Source: Gemmatimonadota bacterium (GTDB lineage: Bacteria; Gemmatimonadota; Gemmatimonadetes; Longimicrobiales; Gaopeijiaceae). From it: a stretch of DNA of 64,000 bases. The notes beneath the pieces are model-generated. The model saw nothing but the letters and a program-made list of their open reading frames with translations, searched no databases and was not told where the DNA came from. Of this stretch, positions 1 through 9,247 are shown one piece after another. A program made the translations under genes and the position numbers. Within the stretch, counting starts at the first letter, position 1, and every line of letters starts with the position of its first letter. The stretch lies in the NCBI GenBank assembly GCA_012960225.1, contig DUBS01000033.1, forward strand, positions 24,460 to 88,459. The letters run 5' to 3'.

Positions 1-818
1 CAAACGAGATTCCCGTTGCCTCTGTAGACATCCAGACCAATCCTACCCTTATCTCCCTGGGGGAGCCCATCAGTTAGTTCTATCCAGGAAGTCCCGCCAT
101 CTACCGTTCGATAAATTCCGCTACCAGGTCCACCTCCATTAAAGCCCCAGGCCCGACGTTGTCTCTGGTACATCGCAGCAAACAGTGTCATCGGATCATT
201 GCGATCCATTACTAAGTCGATCGCGCCCGTATGTTCATCAACGAACAAAACATGCTCCCAGGTCTGTCCTCCATCTGTTGTCTTGTAGACTCCTCGTTCT
301 GTATTCGAACCCCATAGGTGTCCCACAGCTGCAACATATGCGACCTCCGGATCCATGGGGTGCACCTCGATCCTGGATATGTGATGCGTGTTTTCCAGGC
401 CAACATGGGTCCAAGACGCACCTGCATCAGTCGAGCGGTATACCCCATTCCCCCAGGGGGAAGATTGGCGATTCTGGGGTTCACCTGTGCCAGTCCAAAT
501 AACGTTCGGGTTCGATGGTGAAACCGTCACATCACCGATGGAGGAAGTCTTCTCTCGTTGGAAAAGTGGCTCAAAAGTCGTGCCTGCATTCTCAGTCTTC
601 CAGATTCCACCTGTCGCTGTGCCCACATAGAAAGTGCTCGGATCCGATTCGACGACAGCGATATCTGAAATGCGGCCACTCATAATCGTTGGGCCTATTT
701 CGCGCCACTTAAGCACCTGCTTAGCAGCTGATAGTTCCCCATTTGTTATCTGTGCGCTCGCTGGAACAACTGTGAGAGCCACACTAACCATTCCGAAAAT
801 AAACCAACGACAGTGCAT
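1..818 (-). CDS. Exported BNR/VPS10 (sortilin-like) beta-propeller protein, C-terminus beyond window
   Basis: I translated this open reading frame by eye from an ATG at 818 to the window edge, giving 272 residues without a stop. It begins with a signal peptide (charged MHCRW, hydrophobic core, cleavage near ASAQ). Repeats of the Asp-box type follow: GGIWKTENAGTTF, GVYRSTDAGASW, GVYKTTDGGQTW and GIYRTVDGGTSW, each closing a propeller blade. Family members are usually about 1000 residues and secreted or periplasmic, and many are annotated as glycosyl hydrolase or sortilin-like, although catalysis is rarely shown. The start is supported by a TGAGGT element about 8 bases upstream. The gene is cut by the window edge, so the C-terminal part cannot be judged. 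Confidence 0.85.
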   Translation of the reverse strand, partial: MHCRWFIFGMVSVALTVVPASAQITNGELSAAKQVLKWREIGPTIMSGRISDIAVVESDPSTFYVGTATGGIWKTENAGTTFEPLFQREKTSSIGDVTVSPSNPNVIWTGTGEPQNRQSSPWGNGVYRSTDAGASWTHVGLENTHHISRIEVHPMDPEVAYVAAVGHLWGSNTERGVYKTTDGGQTWEHVLFVDEHTGAIDLVMDRNDPMTLFAAMYQRQRRAWGFNGGGPGSGIYRTVDGGTSWIELTDGLPQGDKGRIGLDVYRGNGNLV

Positions 819-1033
819 CTGTGTAACCTCAAAGTAGGAGTATTTCCACGTTGCAACGGTACACATCAATATCCGGACTGACCAGGAAAAGGGCACTGTT
901 TGATGCCGGGTAAAACCAGTCTATTCAGTCGAGTTAGAGTGGCTAATCCTCGGTACCTCGGCTCCCAATCGTATTGGGGACTCCCTCGTAAGAGGCCCGT
1001 AGGGATGCGATCCCCATCATTGCTCTTCTTAGG

Positions 1034-2797
1034 TCAGCAAGCCACGCAGTTATGGTTATTCTGAGAACCAAGTCCTTCCAGGAGCGCTACCGTAGAAAGA
1101 AACGGAATGATCCTCTGAACCGGACCATTCGCCATATCTGCAACCGTTTGACCTCTGCGACTAACTACTGAGACATCGGCTCCCTGCGACACCAGATAAA
1201 GAATCAACTCGTTATCTCCCCGAGCTGCTGCGTGATGCAAAGCTGTGTACCCATTATGGTCTCTGGCATTGACATCAGCCCCGAGCTCTTCGATCAGGTA
1301 GCGCACTGAAGAAACCCAACTCTCTGGCACGTGCCTATGGATGTTCGCAGCAAACCCTTCGCCGTATCCTATCCCTGACGCCGCATGAATTGGCCAGGCG
1401 CCAGGACCTCCAACGGGCACAGGAGGAAGTCCAGAAGGATCCAGCACGTCAGATTGGACCTCACCCCCTCCACGATAACTTCTCCCGGCAGTTTTCTGCG
1501 TCGGGATATTCGGATCAGCTCCGTACTCTATCAGTAACCTCATGGCCCTAAGGTCCAAGCCGTACGCAGCTCGCCAGAATGGAGTCGCCCCAGTCCTATT
1601 GGTCCTTAGGTAGTCATCACCAAATGTGGTGTACCAAAGCTGCTTCGTGAGCCTCGCATTAGGGTCCACTCCTGCTTCCAAGAATATCTTCATCAGATCC
1701 AGGTATGTAATTTCCTGTTGAAGACGGTGTGTAGGCTGGGGATGCCGTGATTTAGGGATCCACTCTGTGTTCAATACTATGTATAGTGGTGTTGCACCAG
1801 CATCGCTTGCGATCGTTGGGTCAGCACCACGGTTGAAAAGTTCCATCGCTAGACCGAAGTGGCCATTAATAAGCGCCATGAGGAGAGGAGAAGTGTGATC
1901 CCCTGCACTCACCTGATCGATTTCCACTCCATGATCCAGAAGAGCGAAGGCTGTTGAGGTATGGCCATCGCGAACAGCCATTAAAAGAGCAGTCATCCCA
2001 CCGTATCCTCCCACTAGTTGAGCGTGAGAGAGTGGTTGATTGACCCTGTCCCTTTGCTGGACCAGTAACAGCTCTCGTTCACTCTGAGCTTCTCCGGAAC
2101 TAGAGGCGGGTCGTCTTTCTTCAGTAACTCCTTGCCTTACTTCTCCTGTTCGACCAACTGTTTGTTCAGTCTCCGCCAGCCGCGCACGCCGAGCCTGTTG
2201 ATCCTGGCGATCGAACTCATCACGTGATGGCATATCGATCACCGTAGCTGTCAAAGCCGGGTCGGCTCCAACTTGAAGAAGCAATCGGATGACCTCTGTG
2301 CGTCCAGTTGCTGCGGCAAACATTAGAGGAGTCTGACCCCATATTGACTCTCTCGCATCAAGCTCGACACCATGATCGATCAGCGCTTGGACTGATGCTG
2401 CCTTTCCGGACGCGGCGGCAAAATGGAGCGGTGTCACGCCCCCTGTCGCACTCTCGGCCTCAGGATCTGCTGACGCATCCAGCAGAAGCTGAATGACTGA
2501 CGCATCTCCCCGGCGAGCTGCAAGATGAAGCGGGCGGTACGCCCCGAGCCGTGTTACGGCCTCAACATCTGCTCCAGATTCCAGAAGGATGCTCGCAATT
2601 TCAGGATTCCCATTCTCAGCAGCCCAGTGAAGACCAGTCATGCCATCTCCGTGAGCGGCATTCAGTTCCGCACCGTTCGCTACTAATAACCTCACTTGAG
2701 CCACATCATTGCGCATGGATGCATCTGCAATGGGGGCATCTGCCGGAACGGCTGCAAACAGGAAAAAGCAGAGGCCCATAGAGACCCAAGCCCTCAC
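1034..2797 (-). CDS. Exported ankyrin-repeat protein
   Basis: About 587 residues. I chose the GTG at 2797 because AGGAAG lies 6 bases upstream and it begins a clean signal peptide (RAWVSMGLCFFLFAAVPADA); a longer frame back to 2923 would overlap the upstream gene. Around ten ankyrin repeats follow, with typical TPLHxAA and LLLxxGADP signatures. They form an N-terminal block of five and a C-terminal block, separated by a charged Gln/Arg/Glu-rich linker. The protein ends in NCVAC, a CxxC pair that could bind metal or form a disulfide. It is the last gene of a three-gene minus-strand operon after the DUF1592 and DUF1552 genes and probably acts in the periplasm as a binding partner. Function unknown. 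Confidence 0.85.
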   Translation of the reverse strand: MRAWVSMGLCFFLFAAVPADAPIADASMRNDVAQVRLLVANGAELNAAHGDGMTGLHWAAENGNPEIASILLESGADVEAVTRLGAYRPLHLAARRGDASVIQLLLDASADPEAESATGGVTPLHFAAASGKAASVQALIDHGVELDARESIWGQTPLMFAAATGRTEVIRLLLQVGADPALTATVIDMPSRDEFDRQDQQARRARLAETEQTVGRTGEVRQGVTEERRPASSSGEAQSERELLLVQQRDRVNQPLSHAQLVGGYGGMTALLMAVRDGHTSTAFALLDHGVEIDQVSAGDHTSPLLMALINGHFGLAMELFNRGADPTIASDAGATPLYIVLNTEWIPKSRHPQPTHRLQQEITYLDLMKIFLEAGVDPNARLTKQLWYTTFGDDYLRTNRTGATPFWRAAYGLDLRAMRLLIEYGADPNIPTQKTAGRSYRGGGEVQSDVLDPSGLPPVPVGGPGAWPIHAASGIGYGEGFAANIHRHVPESWVSSVRYLIEELGADVNARDHNGYTALHHAAARGDNELILYLVSQGADVSVVSRRGQTVADMANGPVQRIIPFLSTVALLEGLGSQNNHNCVAC

Positions 2798-2846
2798 TGA
2801 TAACTTCCTGGAAGCGTGGTCTGCACTTAGTCCCAAAATGCCCCCC

Positions 2847-4250
2847 TTAACCCTTGCTCGTGGGTGCCGTGAGTGACAGCTCTCCAGTACTATCCCCGAA
2901 ACCCTCAACGTCACCCATACCAAGCTTATGCATCAGCGTTAACATAGCATTTGCCATAGGGGTACCATCTGGTGCCCTCACGTGGAGGTTATTGTCAAGC
3001 TCCCCATTCGCACCACCAAGAGTAATCAAGGGACATCGGCGATGGTTGTGAAGGTTCCCGTCTGCCATTGGTGAACCATAGATAATCATCGTCTTATCAA
3101 GCAGATGAGTATCACCCTCGTAGACCTCGCTCAACTTATCCATGAGATAAGGAAGCATGCCAACATGGTACTTATTGATCGTCGCAAAATCCAATACTGC
3201 TTCCTCTCTCCCACCATGATGTGATCCTGGATGGAACGGGGTGTCAGTTCCGCTCTCTGGATATACACGTGACGAGGCATCCCTACCAAGCTTAAGTGAG
3301 AAAACCCTGGTCATATCGGATGCGAATGCGAGAGCTTGGAGGTCAAACATCAACCGAACATGCTCACTGAAGGAATCGGGGACACCCGCCGGTGCCTCTG
3401 GAAGTTCACGGACCTCCCCGGAACGGTTTTTTACTTCGACACCTTCAATTCGTCGTTCAAGCTCCCTGACATTCTCGAGATACCGATCCAATCGGATCTG
3501 ATCATTAGGGCCAAGTGTGCGCTTTAGGTCAGCTATATCTTCAGTAATCCAGTCGAGAATACTCTGACTTGTGCGACGGCGGGCCGCTCGAGCTTCCGGA
3601 CTTCCACCAGCCCCGAAAAGACGATCGAACGCGATCCTCGGATCACGGATCATTGGTAGCGGATCAGAAGCAGAACCCCAACTAATCGTGTCCGTATACA
3701 CACATGCATATCCGTAGGCACACCCCCCTGCTTGATCAACATTTTCGATGCAGAGTTGCATAGACGGAATGGGAGTATCCTGCCCGAAGCGAGTCGCATA
3801 AATCTGATCCAATGACGCTCCTACATATACATCAGAACTCTCGGTCTGCTTGGGGTGAGCTTGCGTCAGGAATACGGCACTGGATCTGAAATGGTCACCC
3901 CCAATCTCCTTGGGCTTAGATGCCTCAGCTTGGCGGACGTCAGTATTACTGATGATGGTCAGATATTCGCGGTAATCCTCCAGCGGCAGGAGCGAACTAG
4001 GAGTCAGGTCGAATTCCCGACCAGCCTCAGCTGGTGACCAGAGATCCTGAGTAGCTCCCCACTCATTGCTTCCCGCAGCGCCATGGACAATTTCGATAGC
4101 AATCAGACGTGTCGGATCAGCGAGTGCTTGGGAACCAGATAATACTCGACCCGCAGGAACCATCGCATCCAAAAAGGGGAGTGCCACGGTAGAACCTACC
4201 CCGCGCAAGAACGTTCGTCTTCCGATCTGCTTACCCGTAATAAAGTTCAT
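2847..4250 (-). CDS. Tat-exported DUF1552 family protein
   Basis: 467 residues from ATG 4250, preceded by GAGGAG about 12 bases upstream. The frame remains open back to 4334, but that would run into the DUF1592 gene. Near the N-terminus is a twin-arginine signal (GRRTFLRGVGSTVALPFLDAM). The body matches the DUF1552 family (Pfam PF07586), including the family hallmark HxxSHH seen here as HPGSHH, and the closing segment around IIYGSPMADGNLHNHRRCP. The fold is thought to resemble the alkaline phosphatase/sulfatase superfamily, but no substrate is established. The gene starts 16 bases after the DUF1592 gene, the usual pairing in Planctomycetota, Acidobacteriota and Gemmatimonadota. Tat export implies folding, perhaps with a cofactor, before translocation. 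Confidence 0.9.
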   Translation of the reverse strand: MNFITGKQIGRRTFLRGVGSTVALPFLDAMVPAGRVLSGSQALADPTRLIAIEIVHGAAGSNEWGATQDLWSPAEAGREFDLTPSSLLPLEDYREYLTIISNTDVRQAEASKPKEIGGDHFRSSAVFLTQAHPKQTESSDVYVGASLDQIYATRFGQDTPIPSMQLCIENVDQAGGCAYGYACVYTDTISWGSASDPLPMIRDPRIAFDRLFGAGGSPEARAARRRTSQSILDWITEDIADLKRTLGPNDQIRLDRYLENVRELERRIEGVEVKNRSGEVRELPEAPAGVPDSFSEHVRLMFDLQALAFASDMTRVFSLKLGRDASSRVYPESGTDTPFHPGSHHGGREEAVLDFATINKYHVGMLPYLMDKLSEVYEGDTHLLDKTMIIYGSPMADGNLHNHRRCPLITLGGANGELDNNLHVRAPDGTPMANAMLTLMHKLGMGDVEGFGDSTGELSLTAPTSKG

Positions 4251-4266
4251 ATTCTCGCTAATCTCC

Positions 4267-6750
4267 TCAGTGGCTCTCTTGTTCACCCAAAGGAACCTGG
4301 ACGCTCCCCCCTGCTCTTTGCATCTGGAAAGCATCGCTTTTCACGATCCCAAGGATAAACGATGAGAGGCGATAGCTATTCACTTCAGCCTGATTCGTGA
4401 TATCCCTAACAGTCGGTTGATCGTAGTACTCTAGGCGCCGACCAAGCGCATACGCCATGAGGTTTTCAGTAAAATTCCTTACCAGAGGTATGGGTCGATC
4501 TAACAAAGCCCGGGTTAAGTCACCAGGAGTCTCAATGGGGGTGCCGTCGTAAAGCTCGCTTCTCGTATCGAGTGCTGTTCCGTTTTCGCGGGCTCGCCAC
4601 TTCCCACTTACGCCAAAATTATCTAATACCAGGCCTATGGGATCCATGAAACGATGACATGAGTTGCAGGACGGATTTTCCCGGTGGAGAGCCATCCTTT
4701 CCCTCGTCGTAAGCAGCCTCCCATTTTCGCTGCCTTCTGTCTCTTCCAGATCTGGGATTCCAGGTGGCGGTGGAGGTGGCGGAGTACCCAACAAGACTTC
4801 CATCACCCACTTACCGCGCAGTACCGGTGACGTTCGGCCCGCATGCGATGTCAAAGTCAGAATGCTGCCATGTCCAAAGACACCACGCCTGCTATCATCT
4901 GGGTAAGTGAAGCGTTGAAATTCCTCCCCTGTAACTCCCGAAAATCCGTAGTGTTTGGCAAGTCGTTCATTAACAAAAGTGTAGTCTGCTTCATAGAGAT
5001 CAAAGATACTTCGGTCCTCAGCTATAAGACTATTGAACAGAAGTTCTGTCTCACGCCGCATCGCATCTGCTAATTGCTGATGAAAGTCAGGATCAAGTCG
5101 AACGTCGGGGTGGACTTTGTCCAAATCTTGGAGCCTCAACCACTGCGCTGCAAATCGAGGTCCAAGCGCCGCCGATCTACTATCTGAAAGCATACGATAA
5201 ACCTGAGCTTCAAGTGTCTCCGGATCTGAAAGACTCTCTTCCTCTGCTAGAGTACGCAGTTCAGCGTCAGGCGGGGCCCCCCAAACGAAGTAAGAAAGTC
5301 TACTTGCTAGATCTAGATCACTAATCCTGTAGCTCTCGCCTGCAGCTACCGGTCCAGGTGGTTCTTCAAAACGAAAAACGAAATGAGGACTAGCTAGTAT
5401 CGCTTCTAGTCCTGTGCGCACACCAATCTCGAACCCTCCGGCAGAAGCTCCCTGTTCATAGAACAGCATCAGAGCTTCACGATCTCCATCCGTAAGAGGG
5501 CGTCGGAATGCCCGAGTCCCCAAACCTGAAAGGATACTTTTTGCGCACGTGCGCTCTTCAAGAGCCGTCGACGGTTGGCATGTGAAGACCTGAGTGCGTG
5601 TCTTGGTCTCCGATACGCCGGTAACGTTAAAAGGACCAGAGATAACGAAGTCTCGCATATGCGGCAGAGAATTGACACCGTACGTGCCCGCAATGGCAGT
5701 ACTGGCTAATGACCAATCGTGAGGGGATACCAGATCCTGGACTGGCCCTTCAGCACGTCGAATAAATGCCGCCGCTACGCCATGTGTTCCAGCTTTTATG
5801 AAAATCGGTTCCGTTCGTATTTCAACACTAGTTGGATCCGACACGTGCATCCAACGGTCCATCTCAAGCAGCGCTACCGGCTCACCGTCGACCGATACCT
5901 CTATCTGCTCTGGAGCATAGGCCGTGTGCAAAGCAGACCGACCATTGCCTACAGCAGTGCCAGTCGTTTCATGATGGAAAGACATACGGAATACGTACTC
6001 TCCATCCGCTGAAAAATGGTGCTCGGTTGCCGTTCCACCCCGAGTCCCGAAAGGCGCACCATCAACCCGGTCAAGTTGTGAGGCCCACCTTGGAATCCGG
6101 TATTGAGTCTCACTCGGAGTTGCTTCCGCATCTCCCACTGCTAAGCGGCTAATTTCAGCTGCAGCATGTAAGTAGGCATCCAAAAGCGTCGGAGAGACCA
6201 TTTGGACGTCAGCAATATTATCGAAATTGGCACTCTTGGTATCGAGAGGAAGGTAATTCCCCGCATCGATTCTCAGACCGAGGAGGTCCTCAATCGAGCT
6301 TTGATACTCGGCTCGATTTAATCGCTGAAACGTGCGCCCACCAGGGTTCGGAGCCTTAGCAGCTGCCATATCCATTGAGGATTCCAAGCTTTGCACAAGC
6401 ATTACGAGCGTATCCCCAGCGGGACGCCGGGCCCCAGGCGGAGGCATCATGCCCGCTCGAAGCTTTCGGATCATCTTCTCAGTGGTCTCACCCTCCTCAT
6501 GAGAAGCCGACATTCGGAAGTCTTCAAGGGACAGATTCCCGCGTAGCATCCTTTCATTATGGCAACGTACACAGTAAGCCTGAATAATCTCGTCATTCGT
6601 TGACTCACTGTCGGACCCAACTATTTCAGCATAACCTGACACTAGCAGAGTTGGATCAGTGGTCTGGGTTTGACTCAACTGCCCACCACCACTGCCCCAC
6701 AAGAGCAGTGCAAGGCCTCCAGTAAGCAACGTTGAGGAGAATTGGTTCAT
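4267..6750 (-). CDS. DUF1587/1592/1588/1585 cytochrome-like exported protein with two CxxCH motifs
   Basis: 827 residues beginning with a short signal-like hydrophobic segment. A cytochrome c-like head follows: CVRCH at residues 60-64 and a MMPPP segment near 101 that may give the axial Met. The multi-domain planctomycete-type architecture comes next: DUF1587 (RLNRAEYQSSIEDLLGL, around 145), DUF1595 (around 410-465), DUF1592 (around 475-600), DUF1588 (around 620-720) and DUF1585 at the C-terminus. A second haem motif, CNSCH, sits in DUF1588 just before RFMDPIG. A run of seven prolines lies near residue 680. It is the first gene of the operon with DUF1552 and the ankyrin protein. A periplasmic redox role is inferred from the haem motifs; no reaction is known. 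Confidence 0.9.
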   Translation of the reverse strand: MNQFSSTLLTGGLALLLWGSGGGQLSQTQTTDPTLLVSGYAEIVGSDSESTNDEIIQAYCVRCHNERMLRGNLSLEDFRMSASHEEGETTEKMIRKLRAGMMPPPGARRPAGDTLVMLVQSLESSMDMAAAKAPNPGGRTFQRLNRAEYQSSIEDLLGLRIDAGNYLPLDTKSANFDNIADVQMVSPTLLDAYLHAAAEISRLAVGDAEATPSETQYRIPRWASQLDRVDGAPFGTRGGTATEHHFSADGEYVFRMSFHHETTGTAVGNGRSALHTAYAPEQIEVSVDGEPVALLEMDRWMHVSDPTSVEIRTEPIFIKAGTHGVAAAFIRRAEGPVQDLVSPHDWSLASTAIAGTYGVNSLPHMRDFVISGPFNVTGVSETKTRTQVFTCQPSTALEERTCAKSILSGLGTRAFRRPLTDGDREALMLFYEQGASAGGFEIGVRTGLEAILASPHFVFRFEEPPGPVAAGESYRISDLDLASRLSYFVWGAPPDAELRTLAEEESLSDPETLEAQVYRMLSDSRSAALGPRFAAQWLRLQDLDKVHPDVRLDPDFHQQLADAMRRETELLFNSLIAEDRSIFDLYEADYTFVNERLAKHYGFSGVTGEEFQRFTYPDDSRRGVFGHGSILTLTSHAGRTSPVLRGKWVMEVLLGTPPPPPPPGIPDLEETEGSENGRLLTTRERMALHRENPSCNSCHRFMDPIGLVLDNFGVSGKWRARENGTALDTRSELYDGTPIETPGDLTRALLDRPIPLVRNFTENLMAYALGRRLEYYDQPTVRDITNQAEVNSYRLSSFILGIVKSDAFQMQRAGGSVQVPLGEQESH

Positions 6751-6815
6751 CTGGCAGAAGTGGTATCGAGGGACACTGCAATCTCACTTAGCTCTGACAA
6801 ACAAAGATAGGCCAA

Positions 6816-6858
6816 CTATCCCTTACAGGATAGGAAATCGTTTTGTAATTCCTGTCCT
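6816..6858 (-). promoter_or_regulatory. Overlapping inverted repeats upstream of the cytochrome operon
   Basis: The 331-base gap between groEL and the DUF1592 gene contains two mutually exclusive pairings. CTATCC (6816-6821) is the complement of GGATAG (6828-6833). AGGATAGGAA (6827-6836) pairs with TTCCTGTCCT (6849-6858) with one mismatch. This could be an operator with three half-sites or an alternative-hairpin leader for the operon starting at 6750. Apart from the groEL terminator I see nothing else in this gap; the short frame at 6883-7110 runs through the terminator and is not credible. Confidence 0.35.
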
Positions 6859-7022
6859 GTTGCTACCGAAGCACAGCCAATCTTATACAGATCCATCCTG
6901 TGATAAAATCTCAGGCGATTCAGAGACACCCAAATCAATGTCTAGCTGTAACTCAAGAGCTTGTGCAAACGCAATCAGTCTCTGCAGTAGCAAGCGCCAA
7001 CGGTAAGTCGGAATCCCGTGAC

Positions 7023-7059
7023 AAAAAACGGCCCAGCCACTGAAACAGTGACCGGGCCG
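7023..7059 (-). terminator. Rho-independent terminator after groEL
   Basis: Read on the minus strand, CGGCCC and CACTG arms pair with CAGTG and GGGCCG arms around a short loop, followed directly by TTTTTT (the A run at 7023-7028 on the plus strand). It lies 22 bases after the groEL stop codon, so it closes the groESL transcript. Confidence 0.9.
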
Positions 7060-7081
7060 CATTTCTCTATGAAGACTTGGT

Positions 7082-8716
7082 CTAGTACATCCCACCCATG
7101 TCTCCACCACCAGGCATTGCTGGCGGTCCTGCTTCGTCCTGAGGCTGATCCACTACTACCGCTTCAGTCGTGAGAAGTAACCCTGCGATTGATGCGGCAT
7201 TCTGGAGTGCGGTACGCACAACCTTTGTCGGGTCAATAACCCCCGCGCTCACAAGGTCTTCATACTCGTCCGACTGAGCATTGTAGCCAAACCCATCACT
7301 ACCGGCCCGGACACGCTCGACTACGATGCTACCTTCACTACCAGCGTTCTCTGCAATTTGCCGTATCGGCTGCTCAAGAGCACGGGAGAGGATCTGCACT
7401 CCGATCATCTCATCCTCGAGCTCAAGTTCAGCATCGGCGAGTACCGCCTGTGCGCGAAGCAGAGCAACACCACCACCTGGAACGATGCCTTCTTCGACAG
7501 CGGCCCGAGTCGCGTGTAGTGCATCCTCTACGAGTGCCTTCTTTTCTTTCATTTCGGTCTCTGTCGGCGCACCGACACTGATGACCGCAACACCACCTGC
7601 GAGTTTCGCAAGGCGCTCTTGAAGCTTTTCACTATCGTAGTCAGAGGTGCTCTTGTCGATTGAGACACGAATCTCGTCGATCCGCCCCTTAATCTTGTCC
7701 GCTTCCCCAGCACCATCAATCAGCGTCGTATTGTCCTTGTCAATTATGACACTTTTTGCGCTCCCAAGGTCGCTCGCCACCGCATTCTCTAGCTTAAAGC
7801 CAACCTCTTCCGAGATCACCTGTCCACCTGTGAGAATCGCGATGTCTTGGAGCATAGCTTTCCGACGATCACCGAAGCCCGGCGCTTTCACGGCCGCTAC
7901 CTTCAGCGTACCCCGAAGCTTATTGACGACCAGAGTCGCAAGAGCCTCACCCTCAACATCCTCGGACACAATCAAGAGTGGCTTACCCATCTGTGCCACT
8001 TTTTCAAGAATTGGCAATAGATCCTTCATCGCCGAAATCTTCTTATCATAGATTAGGATCATCGGATCTTCGAGCGCTGCCTCCATCCTCTCCGGATCTG
8101 TTACGAAATATGGAGAGAGATAGCCGCGATCAAACTGCATACCGTCAACAGTATCAAGTGTGGTTTCAAGGCCACGAGCCTCTTCGACCGTAATCACCCC
8201 ATCTTTCCCAACCTTTTCCATTGCATCTGAAATAAGGTCGCCGATCTCAGCATTATTGTTTGCGCTGATCGCTCCAACCTGAGCTATTTCAGTCTTACCC
8301 TGTGTGTCAGTTGAAATTCTTTTCAGCTCTTCAACTACGAGACCCACACCCTGATCGATCCCACGGCGTATACCCATGGGATCTGTCCCTGCCGTAACGT
8401 TCTTAAGGCCTTCGCCGAAAATTGCCTGAGCAAGAACAGTCGCGGTGGTGGTTCCATCACCTGCAACATCGGAAGTCTTAGTCGCGACTTCCTTGACCAT
8501 CTGTGCGCCCATGTTCTCAACTGCGTCTTCGAGCTCCACCTCTTTGGCAACCGATACACCATCCTTGGTCACCGTCGGGGAGCCGAACTTCCGATCCAGC
8601 ACCACATTTCGACCCTTAGGGCCGAGTGTCACTTTTACGGCTTGGGCGAGCTTATCGACGCCTTTTTTGAGGCGCGCACGCGCCTCAACGTCAAACCAGA
8701 GCTCTTTGGCTGCCAT
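7082..8716 (-). CDS. groL: Chaperonin GroEL (60 kDa, Hsp60)
   Basis: 544 residues, the normal length. It forms the double-ring ATP-dependent folding chamber in the cytoplasm with GroES. Diagnostic stretches are [10 protein letters not shown], the ATP-binding [26 protein letters not shown] and the flexible GGGDMGGMY tail. It lies 34 bases downstream of groES in a classic groES-groEL operon, with a CIRCE operator upstream of groES and a strong terminator after the stop codon. HrcA control is therefore expected, although hrcA is not in the window. Only one groEL is present here, and nothing suggests a specialised paralogue. Confidence 0.98.
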   Translation of the reverse strand: MAAKELWFDVEARARLKKGVDKLAQAVKVTLGPKGRNVVLDRKFGSPTVTKDGVSVAKEVELEDAVENMGAQMVKEVATKTSDVAGDGTTTATVLAQAIFGEGLKNVTAGTDPMGIRRGIDQGVGLVVEELKRISTDTQGKTEIAQVGAISANNNAEIGDLISDAMEKVGKDGVITVEEARGLETTLDTVDGMQFDRGYLSPYFVTDPERMEAALEDPMILIYDKKISAMKDLLPILEKVAQMGKPLLIVSEDVEGEALATLVVNKLRGTLKVAAVKAPGFGDRRKAMLQDIAILTGGQVISEEVGFKLENAVASDLGSAKSVIIDKDNTTLIDGAGEADKIKGRIDEIRVSIDKSTSDYDSEKLQERLAKLAGGVAVISVGAPTETEMKEKKALVEDALHATRAAVEEGIVPGGGVALLRAQAVLADAELELEDEMIGVQILSRALEQPIRQIAENAGSEGSIVVERVRAGSDGFGYNAQSDEYEDLVSAGVIDPTKVVRTALQNAASIAGLLLTTEAVVVDQPQDEAGPPAMPGGGDMGGMY

Positions 8717-8750
8717 GATTCGTATCTCCTAGTTCGTCAATTGCGTTGCG

Positions 8751-9053
8751 CTAAGAAACGATCGCGAGGATGTCTGATTCTCTCAGAATCAGATACTCGT
8801 CACCGTCCAGCGTGACGTCCGTACCGCTGTACTTCCCGTAAAGAACCTTATCCCCGACTGTTACGTCAGGCTCAATCCGTGCACCCTCATCAGACATCTT
8901 GCCAGGTCCGACCGCAATGATCTCTCCTTGCGACGGTTTCTCCTTAGCAGTGTCCGGGATGTAGATACTACCCTTCATCTGTTCTGCTTCTTCAAGTGGC
9001 TTTACCACGACGCGGTCAGACAGCGGCCTGACATTGCTTGCGCCATTACCCAT
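8751..9053 (-). CDS. groES: Co-chaperonin GroES (10 kDa)
   Basis: 100 residues from ATG 9053. An in-frame ATG six codons upstream is rejected because the AGGAGG ribosome site lies within those six codons, properly placed for 9053. The core is typical: [12 protein letters not shown] near the N-terminus, a mobile loop around [33 protein letters not shown] and a terminal [11 protein letters not shown]. It caps the GroEL ring. It is the first gene of the operon, transcribed from the CIRCE-controlled promoter just upstream. Confidence 0.97.
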   Translation of the reverse strand: MGNGASNVRPLSDRVVVKPLEEAEQMKGSIYIPDTAKEKPSQGEIIAVGPGKMSDEGARIEPDVTVGDKVLYGKYSGTDVTLDGDEYLILRESDILAIVS

Positions 9054-9119
9054 CTGGCCTCCTCCTAACAACGTGGAAATGGGCCTTAAACTGATTAGAT
9101 CAGTTCTTGGCTTAGCACT

Positions 9120-9146
9120 TTAGCACTCTAATAAGGAGAGTGCTAA
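9120..9146 (-). promoter_or_regulatory. CIRCE operator (HrcA binding site)
   Basis: TTAGCACTC at 9120-9128, nine bases, then GAGTGCTAA at 9138-9146: an exact match to the CIRCE consensus. An additional partial copy of the left half, TTAGCACTT, abuts it at 9112-9120. The site sits 67 bases upstream of the groES start, where HrcA would repress the operon until heat or folding stress titrates the repressor. Confidence 0.97.
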
Positions 9147-9154
9147 GAGCGAGG

Positions 9155-9183
9155 TAAGATCGAAAATAGAGCCAGGGTGTCAA
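9155..9183 (-). promoter_or_regulatory. Sigma-70-type promoter for groESL
   Basis: On the minus strand a perfect TTGACA (9178-9183) is followed after about 17 bases by a weak -10 (ATCTTA or GATCTT). This places the start of transcription at or just before the CIRCE element. The -35 is clear and the -10 is a guess. Confidence 0.55.
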
Positions 9184-9247
9184 GCGCTAGCGTTCTCGAA
9201 TCGCTGCCTATGACTCCAACGATACCAAATTCGACATTCACAGCTGG

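Noticed and set aside
960..1020. CCCAATCGTATTGGG hairpin as the terminator of the ankyrin operon
   Set aside because: No T run on the minus strand follows it; could be a chance palindrome.
4664..4906. Plus-strand ORFs opposite the cytochrome-like gene
   Set aside because: They are reverse-strand shadows; the seven-proline run of the real protein gives an artificial glycine run.
6883..7110. Minus-strand ORF of 75 codons between the DUF1592 gene and groEL
   Set aside because: It starts inside the groEL coding end and runs through the intrinsic terminator; the composition is not protein-like.
7326..8051. Long plus-strand ORFs opposite groEL
   Set aside because: Ser/Ala-rich shadows of a certain groEL gene, with no ribosome sites.
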